In this document: piece after piece, positions 10,539-22,707 of the stretch
How positions within the stretch are numbered: position 1 is the first letter of the stretch
Layout of the letters: each line of letters begins with the position of its first letter
NCBI RefSeq assembly: GCF_000226115.1
Contig: NC_016461.1
Span: 1,054,001-1,118,000, forward strand
Length of the DNA stretch: 64,000 nt
Source of the DNA: Thermothielavioides terrestris NRRL 8126
Taxonomy: Eukaryota; Ascomycota; Sordariomycetes; Sordariales; Chaetomiaceae
Direction of reading: 5' to 3'
Translations under genes and position numbers: made by a program
The notes under the pieces: model-generated
The model's input: only the letters and a program-made list of their open reading frames with translations
Databases searched by the model: none
What the model was told of the DNA's origin: nothing

Positions 10539-13500
10539 GTGTCTATCTGAGTTGCCGTGGCTTGCGTTACGGAGGACAGCATCGAGTCGGATCGCGGCTG
10601 CGGGCGTGTGGCCACCGCGGGCTGGCTCTTGGGGAATGTCGTTCGGTTTCTGGTGTTGGGGTGGTGTTGGGGGAGTTCACGAGATACCCGCCATCCATGA
10701 TACGGGTCAATTGAGGCGTTGCTTTCCCGGCGTTCTGGGCTTTCCAAATTTTTGGTCTCCATTTGGCATTCTTTCTCCCTGACGGCTGGCTTGATCTCAC
10801 GCGCATTTGGGAACATTGTGGAAGGCGGGGGGGATATTGGCCGGCAATGCGGGTGGTCGGCATAGACTGCTAATGAACTTGATAAATTTTTTCCGGGTGC
10901 TGCTGAGAACCACCCGGGGCCACGGGGCCGGGGAGGGAAGGTGAAGGTGGGATCCGAGGCGGCGAAACCTCATTCATCCTGCGGCCGGGCTGATGGCTGC
11001 CGGGTCTAGCGAAACAGACTCCAGCGTTGTTTATGATGTGAGCCCTTCAGCCTGATACCGCCTGAGAGGTGCGTCATACCGCAGCCTGGGGGGAAGCTCG
11101 ACCCTCGCACTGCGACTGCGGGTATCAGTGGCTGCTTCGGTCTCACTTCCGGCGCATCACGACAAGCTTCGTTATACATGGGCTGGCTCGATCGGAGGAT
11201 ACAGGAGGGGAGGCTGCTCATCAAGTTGGAGCGTTGGGGAGTGGCCGTGGGTGGTATGATGTGTGTGAGCCGAAGGGGATATGGAAAGGTCGTGCGAGGG
11301 TAGATCGGGCAGAGCACAGCATTAAGCACAGCCAAGACATCCCACGCATTTCGGACTGGATCAAGATCGAGGTCACTGGCACAGCGTCATGTTTAAGAGA
11401 GGTAGTAGAGAGGACAAATTTCCCATACAAATGGATGCCTTGCGTTAACGGGACTAGTGGAGCGGTACATCTCCGTAGTCCCAGAGAGCAAACAGCCTCC
11501 AGTGGCTGAGGTCTGGGGGGCGTCGTTCCTTTCTCGACATCGTCAAACCTCGAATGCTGCACTTGGACGCAGGAGGGCCACAGAATATGGTTACGTGAGT
11601 TCGACCCTCAAACCCCCCCGGATTTTCTTGCGAGAGCGGCGATGTAACCTGAGTTTACATACTGTGGATACAGTACACCATAAGGGTCATTGTGGAGGTA
11701 TGGTAGGGCTGCAGACTCGCGGGAAGCGGAGAATTGCGTCTGTGGAGTATCCGAGCAGGCCTGATGGTGCTGGAGGGAACCCAAGTTGGCTTGTGCCCAT
11801 GATCGTTTGAGGGTCCGGGGAAGCCATCGGGTAGAGGCCGAGGAGTGAACGGATCGGTGGGACAACTGCTATTCCAGATCTATTTATAAAAATAAGGCAG
11901 CATACCTGCGTTGGGCGGCTTCTCCTCGGGTAGAGCGCGTTCTCAATGCATGCTGTAGGACTTCCGGAGCTCCATGATCGGTTTCAAAGCTCATCTTGCA
12001 ACAAGTCGCGGACACCGCTCTCCTGGAGCCGCCTCCGACAACGCCATACACTGACAACCCCATACACGACCGCAGCGCCGCCAGCTTCGGCAAGTGCTAA
12101 CGCGGAGATGTGCAACTCTGGAGTGGGGGGATCGGGATGAACCGTATCGCCGCTTAACTTTCGGAGAGTTGCTAACTCAGGTCCACAATGGACGAATTGT
12201 GACTGCGGTGCGGAAGTACCTCGTATTAGTTACTACGGTAACAAGGCGCTGAGAGAAGTTGCCGCGGCCACCCATCTCCAACTATTAGGAAAGGTGGTTG
12301 AGTATACACAATAAGTATGGCACGCTCAAACGACTTGAAGTTAGAAACAACAAGTAGATAGCACGCTTCAAGGGTCCCAAAAAGCGGTTCTCTCATGCGC
12401 CTCGAGCCACTCGACCGGGCCGCACGAGGGGAGCTCGACAATCGCGGTCGGCTTTCTCTAGCAGTCACTCAAGTGACGTTTGCCTTTTGAACAATCCCGT
12501 ATACTCTCATTGGCTGGCAACCATTGATAAGAAGCCTATCTCTTGGCAAACTGGACACCCCTGTTTTCAGCTCCGTTGCAAGGACCAGCCCGCCTGGGGA
12601 GCTGACTAACGTCAGTTAGTTATAGTTTTTCCAAATGCGTGCAAGTAACCCAAACGAGCAATCGTGTGTCGCCAAGCTTCAACTTACACCGGAGTCCTGG
12701 TATACACAGTAGGTATTCCGTTCGCAGGAGAGGCCATTGTCTGCTCGCCAACTCAGGAATGGAGTGCTTCGTGTCGAAATCTTGGCTTTGAGCGGAAACA
12801 GAGCATACTTTTGATGCTCACCAGGGCGATGCCTGTGCAATATCAGGCAAGTCTGAGCATGGTTGGCTCCGGAGGACTCCGTACCGCGGTGACCGTGGTA
12901 TGTACAAACCTGGAAGCCCTTATGCCATTACCATTCTTAGTAGTTACCCGTAGTGTAGTGCAGCCAGCAAGGACTGTGAACCACTCGACCGTCTCTGTCA
13001 TCCTGGGTAGCGAAGGGAACTCAGGTGCAATCTCACGGATTCAACCCTTCCGTGTGTTATTCCAGGCAGATTCTGTTCGCCCGTTGAGATGCCCGCGGGC
13101 CACGCATTCTGCATGCTCGTCACGGTATGAAAAGCTTGGTGTATAATAAAATGCCCCCCGGAATTACTACCAATGTGTGGTTTTATTCGTGACCCGCTCA
13201 GCAGCAAAACTGTCAGTCAGCGTGGTGATTCAACACCGGGATGGGCTCCAAGAACTCCACAAGATAAATCAGCGCCATCCCGGGCCCCGGCATGAAACTC
13301 GTCGAAGATCTCTAGAAAAAAAGTGGGGGAGGAGATAAGAAATCCTGGAGGGCTGTGATTCGCCAGCCGGACCCCTACGCTTGGTTGCAGTTTGCTGGTC
13401 CAGGCCCAAGAATGAGCCTCAACACAAGCTATTTGGTAACAGAAACAGCGGGCCCCACGCTTCCCGGCTTGTCGTCTCGCTTGGCTTACCCATTGCAGCC

Positions 13501-15409
13501 CTGTGAGCCAGGTCTCGACAAGGGAATTTCGCCGTCACAATTGAAGGCACGCACCGTGGTAGGTCGTCCGGTAACGGCGTCTCCGGATCTTGTCGCATTG
13601 GCAAGAATTTTCCATGGGGCGGTTTAATGTACGGAAGTCCAATCGCTGCCTACACTAATTCGAGTTATGTAGTATGGGCGGACCGGACTCAATGTCAAAC
13701 TGGGCCCTGCACGAGAGCAGCTTTTGCAGCGGAATGGATGGGCGCATGTCTGCCAAGCTTGCGGCAAGGCGCGGGAGTGGGCGGGTGCCAGACCCCTGCG
13801 GCAGGAACAGAACCCGATCGCCAAGCAACCATTGGTTGGCCCTGCAACGTCGATGTCCCATTCCAAGGGATAGCCAGCCGCGAATGCACTCCAGATACAC
13901 AGTAAACGCAAGACAGCGTTCATACCTCTAGGTTAGTTAGAGATGGGCTATTTCCGGGCAGCTCATGATATGTCGCCTCCCATGAGGAGGACAACCCAAA
14001 TGTCTTTTGGGCGTGGGCGGACCCTCGCTTTTCCTCCCCTCCCTCTCTGTAAGCCCCAGGGCATGCCCGATGATGGGAGGACCCTGACGCCCTCAGCTTG
14101 CCAGCGAAGTAACTTGTAGTCCATCAACAAGTGGTCGTGTGCCCATAACCCCCCACCGGCGGCCAAAACGCCATGCGCCGATCGACTTTGTCCGTTGTTT
14201 TACACAACGTCTCAATATGGACTTGCAACGCAATGGGGTAATTCATTGTTGAAGTCAAGATCACGGCCCGCGGCTGGCCAGATGAGTGCGGTCCGGTAGT
14301 TATCAGGGCTCTTAATTGCGGCAGGCGGACTTCAGACTCTCAGCTACTCCATTGCGTCGCTCTGTCCAACCTTTACACTCCTCGCTGTTCCACTATCTGC
14401 TTCGCTGCCCTGCCCTTTTCTCTGCCGTTTTGGAAAGGAAGACATGTGACAGGCACAACCGAAACTTCGGTCCAGAACCACGCGAGAACACTTGTTGGAG
14501 TCCTGCCAAAGGCGCCCGCCCGCAGAGTGGGAGAGACCAGGATGCGGCAGGGACCCCATCCACCCACAACAACGCCACCCATCCCGGGTCCGCTAATTGT
14601 CTACCACAGTAGGTTCCTTGGTACCTAGTGTATGTTCTATTGTAGTGTAGTGTACACTCCTTTCACAGCACGGAATACATACTGCGGCACGTACATGCAC
14701 GACAATTACAAGGGCCTCAATGCCCCGGGATGACCCCTAACCGATAAGCTGATCAAGGGCGAACAAAGTTGGCCAATTGGGAAGGGGGCCAACGTCAGAC
14801 AGTTATGCTTTGCCGCGCATCGAGCCCACCCGATTGAAACGGGGAGCCGGGGCTGGCTTGTTTGCAGCGCAGGCGGCGGAACCCGCGTGCCCGTCGAACC
14901 CATTTCAGGCTCCCACGCTAAAGCTTTCACATGGTTAGTAACTCTAGGTAGTCACAATTGGGCTTATCCGGCCGGGATCGCTGCACACCTCGCCCGCAGC
15001 CTCAATGCATGGGGTACACCCCAGTTCTCGAGCCCTCAGGTTGTGCCTGCCGAAAAAAGTCCCCCGGCTCGGGTGCGATGCTGCTCCCCACTCTCATTCA
15101 CGAGTACGCAGTATGTCCCGGTACACAGGAGCGCAGCCACGGTCCTTTTCGGCCTCGTTTATATATCATGTGCTGTCCGTCCCACCTTAGGTGGTTGCGT
15201 CCTCTTTTCTCAGTGATGTTGTTGTTTTCCCAGCCCGAGCAACGCTGCCAAATCCGGGGCTTGTAGCGACACACACCGTCCCGACCAAAAACGTTCATTT
15301 CTGTTTCCCTTTCCGAATCCTCCCTCTACACATTCGAGTCCTGCGAAATCGGTCGCCATCCGTTCACGAACCTCCGATTCCCCGTCCGCAAGGACCCATT
15401 CCGCCCGCC
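10539..15409. other. Long gene-free region (4.9 kb)
   Basis: I find no gene I can defend in this stretch, the longest gene-free interval outside the transposons. Open frames up to 160 codons occur (for example 12664-13146 +), but they lack domains, signal peptides, splice-linked neighbours or codon bias like the flanking genes. Motifs seen are GTAGTGTAG-type repeats at 12950-12960 and 14641-14654. Two GATA-like sites, TTATCA at 14300-14305 and CGATAA at 14742-14747, lie 0.7-1.1 kb upstream of the ammonium transporter and could bind a nitrogen-control GATA factor. This is weak evidence, because such hexamers are common by chance. Confidence 0.5.
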
Positions 15410-17275
15410 ATGTCGACCACCGACGGCAGCAGTAGTGGAAATGCTGGCACCAGTTCAGGTAAGCCTCAGGTGGACAACTGCGTTCACCACACCGTGCGAT
15501 GCCTAGATGTGGAAGGGGAGGAAGGAAAGGGAAAATAAGAGATCAAAAAAAAAAAAGATATAAAAAAATAAGGAAGATGCTGACATCTGCGGCCTCGTCC
15601 TTCCAGCAGACGACAACCCGAACCTGCCCTTCCGGGCAGGCGATCAGGCCTACATCATCGTCTCGTCCGCCATGGTGTTGCTCATGGTGCCCGGCATCGC
15701 CTTTCTCTATTCCGGCCTCGCGCGGAGGAAATCGGCCCTCTCTCTGATTTGGGTCACCATGATGTCCTTCAGCGTCATCGTCTTCCAGTGGTATTTCTGG
15801 GGGTACTCGCTCGCGCTCAGCAGCTCGGCCACCAACGGGTTCATCGGGAATCTGGACAAGTTCGGGCTGCGCAACACGCTTGGCGAGCCGTCGCCGGGGT
15901 CGCCGCTGATTCCTGAACTGCTGTACTCGTTCTATCAGGTACGGGGACGGTTCCGTGTTCGGTCGGCAAGCATGAGGCATCTGGTGTAGTTCGGGCTAAC
16001 AGCGGGTTCGCCAGTTGCAATTCTGCGCCGTCACCGCCGCCCTGGTCATCGGAGCGACCGCCGAGCGCGGCCGTGTCGTACCTGCCATGGTCTTCACCTT
16101 TTTCTGGGCGACGCTGGTCTACTGCCCCGTGGCGTACTGGGCCTGGGGCGCCAACGGCTGGGCCTTCAAGTACGGCGTGCTCGACTATGCCGGCGGCGGC
16201 CCCGTCGAGATCGGGTCCGGCGCCTCCGCGCTGGCGTATTCGTGGGTCCTCGGCCGCCGCAATGAGAAGATGATGCTCAACTTCCGGCCGCACAACATCT
16301 CGCTCATCACCCTCGGCACGATTCTGCTGTGGTTCGGCTGGCTGGGCTTCAACGGAGGCTCGGCGTTTGGGGCCAATCTCCGCGCCACGATGGCGTGCTG
16401 GAACAGCTGCTTGACGGCCATGTTTGCGGCCATGACGTGGTGCCTGCTCGATTTCCGTCTCGCGAGGAAGTGGTCGTTGGTCGGCTGGTGCTCGGGCACG
16501 ATTTCTGGGCTCGTGGCGGCCACTCCGGCCTCGGGAATCATCACGCCCTGGGCGAGCATCATCCTCGGCGTGGTGGCGGGCGTCGCCTGCAACTTCGGCA
16601 CCAAGATCAAGTTCATCATCGGCATTGACGACGCCCTCGACGTGTTTGCGGAGCATGCCATCGGCGGCATGGTCGGACTCGTCTTTAACGGCTTCTTTGC
16701 GGCCGACTACATCATCAGCCTCGACGGCGTGAACACGTCTATCACGGGCGGCTTCCTCAACCACAATTACCGCCAATTGTACGTGCAAATCGCCTATCTA
16801 GTGGCGGCGACGGCGTACACGTTCGTCATGTCGGCCATCATCGCCAAGGCCGTCGACCTGGTTCCGGGCCTGCACCTGCGGGCCTCGTCTGAGGCGGAGC
16901 TGCTTGGCATGGACGACGACCAGCACGGCGAGTTTGCGTACGACTACGTCGAGGTACGATTTCTCCCGCATATATATCTCCTCCCCTCTGTGCGTTTGAT
17001 GGAGTACTAACGTGGTTCGCAATAAACAGGTCCGCCGTGACTACCTCGCGTGGACGCCCGCCGAGAAAGATCCCAAGGAAGACGGCGTGGTGGTGATCCC
17101 GCAGCACGGCATTGCGGGACACCAGGACCTGGTCGATAACGTACGACTCCGGGGTCCGAGCAGCTCCAAGGCGGAGAGTAGCGCCCCGGCCACGCCACCG
17201 CCGGAGCGTGAACCGGAACCACCGAAAGCGACATTGCCGGTAGTGGAGGAGAAGGCCGCTGGGTCTGCGCAATAA
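15410..17275 (+). CDS. mep: Ammonium transporter, Mep/Amt family, Mep1/Mep3 type
   Basis: Four exons (15410-15458, 15607-15938, 16015-16953, 17030-17275) give 521 residues. The protein imports ammonium at the plasma membrane. Residues 30-425 carry the 11-span Amt fold: AYIIVSSAMVLLMVPGIAFLYSG at the start, FGWLGFNGGSAFGAN in the centre and FAEHAIGGMVGLVFNGFF near the end. The twin-histidine pore site is E192 (GGGPVEIGSG) plus H341 (FAEHAIGG). Mep2-type transporters have His at both; Glu at the first is known from yeast Mep1/Mep3, so this is a Mep1/Mep3-type protein. The C-terminal tail of about 80 residues is hydrophilic and Pro/Glu-rich. The first intron ends in a tandem CAGCAG acceptor (15604-15609), so two forms differing by one residue can arise. 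Its interior has long A-rich runs (15546-15570). Confidence 0.95.
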
Positions 17276-18888
17276 GAGATAGACTGTTTTGATATTGCAT
17301 GCTTGGTTGGGTCGGGTTTAGCGTTGCTTGGTCGGGTCATTTTTGGGGCATTTGGAAAACCTGGTTGGGCTGGGTCACCATTTTTTTTTTTTTTTTTCTT
17401 TCTTCTCTCGGTTTTGCATGGGAAGCGAGCTACGGCTACGGTTTGGGCGAAAAAAGAAAGGCGCGAGCCGCCTTGCACGAGTCTTTTGCGACTCGTTTTT
17501 GCTTCGGGGTTGTTCTTGGGAGAGGTTGACGTTGCATTTGAGCCGGCATATCGTTGTATATAATACCCCCGTGGCGGCTCCGGCTGCTTGTCTGTTGGCG
17601 TATTTTTCAAGTTGGGTTTCAGAGTTCAGGCTCGTTTCCCGGACGAGGCATCTGTGCGAACCCGAGGCAAACCGGTCTAGACGCCAACAATGGGCGAGAT
17701 CGTTCAACGTCGGAGTCCGAAAGGTCATTTCCACTCCTACTATCTATCCCCCGGTCCGTTGTGAAGTACCGACTGTGCACGGCGATGCGACACTCAACAA
17801 CCCGTGAAAGTGGGGCCGGTCCCGCCGGCTTCCGCTCCATTGCCCGGAATTGCGGGGTAACTCTGTTGTCCCCGTTCCCGGCTGCCGAGGTGGGAAAGTT
17901 CTCCGTCCAGGACGCATGCCAATCAAGTCAGCGCGCCAAGAACGTCGCTTCTGGTTGTCCATGTACTGGTCTTGTGACGCTTCCAGGGCCGCAATTCCGT
18001 CTGCAATACCAAAGGCATACATATAGGATCTGGTGGTGGGCTGTAGCTGGTGCGTAAACCATGCAAAAATATTTGCCGTTCCCTGCGGAGGAGAGCTTGG
18101 ATAGGAGGGAATCCGTTATGTTGACCAAACAGTTGTGGGAACCGTTGAGCGCCGTTGCTGTTTCTGGTATCTTGTAGGCAGTCTCGCCGCTCTTTGCGGC
18201 CCGAGAAACTCTCAACCAGGCTGCCCTTTTCCCTGCACTGCAGAATAAGCTCGATGACCACAGACTTTCAACAGGCGGTTGGCCTGGCTTTGATTTGGCT
18301 TCGACACTGAAGTGCTAATCAACCCTAACCCTCACTCATTGCCCGCCCACCTTTTCCCAGTCGCTGGTCAAGCTGAGACAACGAGTCGGATGACCGCGGG
18401 TCGGGCGCCGGGGTCACTCACTCACTGCCTTCCTCGCTTCCCTACTTGCGTGCTATGCCGGCCGGCGTTGGATCGCGAATTGCCGAAGGCAGCGCTTTCT
18501 GAGACTGGTGAGGCTGCAGCGCCCAGGCTCCGTGCTCGGTCAGCCTTGCTGGGTGCCACGTGGGCGCAGCCTGTCTCGGCAACTGGCGTGTGGCGTGTGA
18601 CCAGTCCCATCCCCTCCTGCGGTTATCACGCAGCGCAGCCGCGTCGCTCACTCTGTGTCTTCTGTGTCTGTGTTGGTTCAACCTGTGAGCGTCGGCTGTC
18701 TGAAGGCGTATCCTCTGTCGTTCGCTCTTTTTCTTCTTCTCTCCCCCACACTCTCTTTTCGCTGCTGCTCTCTTGACGGGTGAGATAATTCAACTCTGTG
18801 TCTCTTCCCTTTTGTTGCAGAACGTGCGCAGCAGCGTGGCCTCGACCCCTCCTCCTCAGTTGCTTCGAAGCGTATTCGTCTGCAAACG
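17276..18888. other. Spacer between ammonium transporter and hydrolase
   Basis: No gene is supported. A 17-nt T run lies at 17381-17397. Shortly before the next start codon, a GTGAGA at about 18779 followed by GTTGCAG near 18819 could be a very short leader intron, but it lacks a good branch point. The TC-rich sequence at 18660-18780 is the likely promoter of the hydrolase gene. Confidence 0.5.
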
Positions 18889-20175
18889 ATGAGCTTCATC
18901 AGCCGCCTCGGCCTTTGGCCGCAGACGGGGACCAATAGTACTGGCCTCATCGTAGCAAGCACGGCAATCGCAACAGCTGCGGTGCTTTCACTCCTCCGGA
19001 GCTATCTGTGGCCGACGCCGCCCAAGATCGACCGCTCGCCGCTCCGGACCGTTCTGCCCACGCTCTCGCCAGACGAGCTCAACAGGCTCGAGTACAAGCC
19101 CGACAGTTTTCCCGGCGCCCGGGATGTCGAGACACCGGCAAGCCATATCTGTATCCCCCCACCCCTGTCCGAGGCTTCTTGTTAACAGTATCTTGATGCT
19201 TCTGTTCAGTACGGCTCCATCCGCGTGTACGAATGGGGCCCGCTGACCGGCGAGAAGGTCGTCTTCGTCCACGGCATCAGCACCTCGTGCATGACCCTGA
19301 GCAAGCTGGCCCACGCCCTGGTGAACGAGAAGGGCTGTCGCGTCATGCTCTTCGACCTGTTTGGCCGCGGCTTCTCCGATAACCCCTCCGATCTCCCCCA
19401 CGACGCCCGTCTCTACACCACCCAGATCTTGATCGCGCTGGCGTCGTCCACCGAGATATCCTGGACCGGGCCGAATGCCTTCAAGCTGGTAGGCTATTCC
19501 CTCGGCGGCGGCATCGCCGTCCACTTCGCAACCGCCTTTCCGCACCTCGTCTCCTCGCTCGTCCTGCTCGCCCCCGCCGGCCTCATCCGCCCTGAATCCT
19601 TCGGCGCTCTCTCACGCGCGGTGTTCACCTCGGGCCTCGTCCCGCCCAGGCTGCTGGCCTGGATCACCCGCCAGCGGCTCAAGAAGCCCATCCGCGAGAG
19701 CGGCAAGCGGAGCAACGGCGGCGGCAGCCGAACCCCAGCCTCGCGACCCGACCCCGTGGCCGCGTCCCTCTCCGAAACCGCCCCGCTCCTGGGTGGTCCG
19801 GGCGGCGGCGGGAGCCGGCCGGAACCGCGCAACGCGCTCGAGCAGCGCGTCCTCCGCGACGTGCACTGGCAGCTCGCCCACCACGCCGGCTTCGTGCCGG
19901 CCTTCATGTCGTGCATCCGCCACGCGCCCCTCGTGGGCCAGCACGCCGCCTGGGCGAAGCTCGCCGACCGCGCGCCGGGCACGACCGTCATCATCCTCGG
20001 CGAGGGCGATGAGATCATCGACCCGGTCGAGTACGTGCACGACGCGCGGCCGCTGGTGGGCGGGCCGGAGAAGGTGGCATGGGCGGTTGTCCCGGGAGGC
20101 CACGACTTCCCCATGACGTCTGCGGAGGACACGCTGGCGGAGATGTACAAGGCGTGGGGGTGGCCGTTATTTTGA
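18889..20175 (+). CDS. Membrane-anchored alpha/beta hydrolase
   Basis: Two exons (18889-19137 and 19210-20175) give 404 residues. The only donor that keeps the frame and joins VETP to YGSIRVYEWG is GCAAGC at 19138, so the 72-bp intron is of the GC-AG class; a GTTAAC branch-like site lies before the CAG acceptor. Residues 19-41 form an N-terminal membrane anchor. The hydrolase domain starts at about residue 84. The oxyanion motif is FVHGIS (H104-G105), the nucleophile elbow GYSLGG (S180), the acid probably D350 in GEGDEIID and the base H381 in GGHDFP, so the triad is complete. A Gly/Pro/Ser-rich insert at about residues 235-270 sits in the lid region. The substrate is unknown; esters, lipids or epoxides are all possible. 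The gene is convergent with the oxysterol-binding gene, 490 bp away. Confidence 0.88.
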
Positions 20176-20665
20176 TGAGAGAGGGTTGGTGGGATACGCG
20201 GGGATTGTGAAGGAACTGATCTGCCGGCTGGGCTTTTGGTATATCCACGAGCGTTGGAGCTGTCATTGTTTTCTAGACCGAGCGAGCGTGCGAGCAATTA
20301 CCAGTACCGGCACCGCAATGTGACATGCTTCATTTCGCTGCTAGATAGGAGTTGACCCGTGTAGATACGACAGAAAGACAAACCCCATCCAAAATGACTG
20401 GGCTCTATGGAGGTCACCCAAATCAAGGTGCCAGCGCCCCCAGACCATAAAAAGGAGGGAGATAGCAGCTATTCACAACGCCTCACTTCTACGAAGAACC
20501 CGGCCAGACTGAATGCAGCCGCCTCTGGGCACCCGCTCGGTATTCGGGTCATTGTCATGCCATTTCATCCCACCCCAACCCCTTTTATGGTGGGCCCTCA
20601 CTCGCCGCCCGGTACAAGGGAGGAAGGTGAGTGTGGTCTCGACGATTGAACGTCGCCCGGCTCCT
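20176..20665. other. Convergent intergenic region (3' ends of two genes)
   Basis: The 490 bp between the converging hydrolase and oxysterol-binding genes hold no gene. Both 3' untranslated regions must lie here. I see no strong hairpin or repeat. Confidence 0.6.
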
Positions 20666-22707
20666 CTATCCTTGGGCATCAACAAAATCGTCGTCCGACT
20701 CTGTTGAATCAGTGCGCTTGACATTGGCCGGCAGGTCTCTCTTGATATCGTTGTGGAAATCAATCAGTGGCCCGTCCTTTGCGCGGTTCCCTGTCGCCGA
20801 GCTCTGCGCCGTCGCTGATGGCTGCGGTGGCGCCGACCCTTCGTCATCAAAATTTATCAGATGCTCCTCCTCGGTGTGGTGCTCCTTCGGCCCGGCGCCA
20901 GGGTCAGATAGCGAGGGCCGGTGAGGTATCGCGTTTTTCTGATTGAATTTTTGACCCTTGACAATCGGGTAGATCGCCAGTATCTGCGCCGCTTGCTTCT
21001 CGGGTGTCGCTCCGTCTCTGCCACGGCGTTAGCACGTCACGTCCAACCGGTAGCAGGGTATTGAGCCGTCCGACATTTGGGCGTTGATGATCCACTCGAG
21101 TTCTTCCTCGCCCTCTTCCGGGCCGCCCGGGCCGCCCTTGACCCTTCTGAATAGCCTGGGGCGCCACTCCACGCCGTCATTCGCCCTCTTGGCAGCTTCC
21201 TCGCGCTGCAGCTCTTCGACTTTGGTCTTCTCCTCGGTCGCGAGCTCATGGTTGCGCTTCTTCACTGCCCGGGCCGTCTTGGCCCATAGCCGTTGCGATT
21301 CCCGTTCGTCTTGCTCCTCCAAGGGCCGGCATATAGGCGGGCTAGGTTTGGATTTGAGAGCGTTGAAGAACATTTCTTTGTGTCCGGTCTGTCGGCCCAG
21401 TCAGTTTTGGCGCTGCTGGGAAGGAAAAGCACTGGACAGTCTCACCTTCACATTCTTGATGAACATTTCCTCACTCCACAACCCGGAGAGCTCGTATAAA
21501 ACTTCGCCAGTACGGTCATTCTTGATAGTGCCGCCGATGGCGTTATACGTGCCACTAACCCAGCCCTTGGTCTTGAACTCGATGTCGGCCGACAAGCCCG
21601 TTTCTGGACATCGGACGTAGCTGTGGTCCCCCAGCTCGTATTTCATCTTGCCGAAGAGAATGCCCCTGGCGTACATATTCGGCTGCGTGAGGGTGCTAGT
21701 CTGCGCATCAGTCTCATGGTCGCCAAAACCCCCTATTTTCGTTTTTCGCTTTCCAGAGGTGTATGCTCACTATCGTTCGCCCTTCACGGGATCTTTTCCC
21801 CTGTTCAAGATGGACAAAATGGCCGTCCCCTCCATCATGCTGGCGGCAGAATTGCCCAGAAACTTGCTCCTCGGCTTGAGAGTCCCGTCGACCCTGATAT
21901 TGTGGCCCGGGACCATGTAGAAGTAACTCGACTTGGGCGGGTGGTGCGATGTCTGCTCGGCGATGTAATAGGCCCTCGTGTTGTCGGGGAACTCCCAGGA
22001 GCAGGTGAAGATCTCGCCGAGGATAGGGTTCAGGGGCTTCTTGACTCCTCTAGTCGGTGTTAACAGACCGTCTGTCGTCGTTCAGGCACGGAAAGGGACT
22101 CACGGGGGACGGATGTGCCAGCCACTAAGGTAGAACTTCACCACCGCGACAAATCTTTGGACGGGGTCATCAATGGTGGGAATGGGAAGGAGCATCTCCG
22201 GATGACACATAAAGCTGCCAGCAGCAGTTAGCGGTTTGACCTTTCTACCAGCAGGCTCGGACATACTTGGTGATCCGTTCCAGCATGCTGCGCGGCTCCA
22301 AGATGAAGGTCGGCAACACCACTTTGCTGAGGTCGGCGCCGGGCCTCAGCTGGGAAATGATATGTGACAGGACTAGATTTGAGTCAGCTATCCTCTCTCC
22401 CTTCCGGTCTTCTCAGCGCGCGTTGCGGACAGACCATTTCCCTGGTCGGGTTCCACGACGAGAGTGTCGTCTTCGAGAGGTTCCGTTGCTTCGCCAGAGG
22501 ATCGACTGCCTAGGTTGTAGATGTCCGCGTTAGCAGGTGCATACACCTTCCGCCGTAGCAGACGGTCTCTCGGGCTTCCAGCTTTAGGCTCGCGGCCGAG
22601 GGCTGCCGGAAGCTCTGGGCCGAGTATAGCCCTGGAAGGAACAGGATCGCAGGCGACTCACTGGCATTTGAGGTCGCCCGGCGACGGCCAGACACGAGGC
22701 CCATCAT
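20666..22707 (-). CDS. Oxysterol-binding protein homologue (ORP/Osh lipid-transfer protein)
   Basis: Eight exons on the minus strand (22707-22662, 22509-22435, 22372-22267, 22214-22104, 22049-21771, 21695-21446, 21388-21075, 21017-20666) give 510 residues; every junction was checked for frame. The protein carries the full ORD lipid-binding fold: the lid-proximal LPTFILEPRS (60-69), the KKPLNPILGE block (116-125) and the signature EQTSHHPP with H148-H149, which bind the phosphoinositide headgroup. There is no PH domain or ankyrin repeat, so it is a short ORP. The LPTFILE and GWHIRPPGVKKP blocks recall Osh6/Osh7, which exchange phosphatidylserine for PI4P between ER and plasma membrane; that subfamily call is an inference. 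The C-terminus ends in an acidic DDDFVDAQG motif. Donors at 22434 (GTCTGT) and 21074 (GTCGGA) are weak but forced by frame. If the ATG at 22704 is used the product is one residue shorter. Confidence 0.92.

Noticed and set aside
12664..13146. 160-codon open frame in the long gene-free region
   Set aside because: Composition and lack of any motif suggest chance; no splice sites extend it.
19151..19209. GT donor GTATCC at 19151 for the hydrolase intron
   Set aside because: It puts the second exon in the wrong frame, whereas the GC donor at 19138 keeps the frame and gives the expected protein joint.
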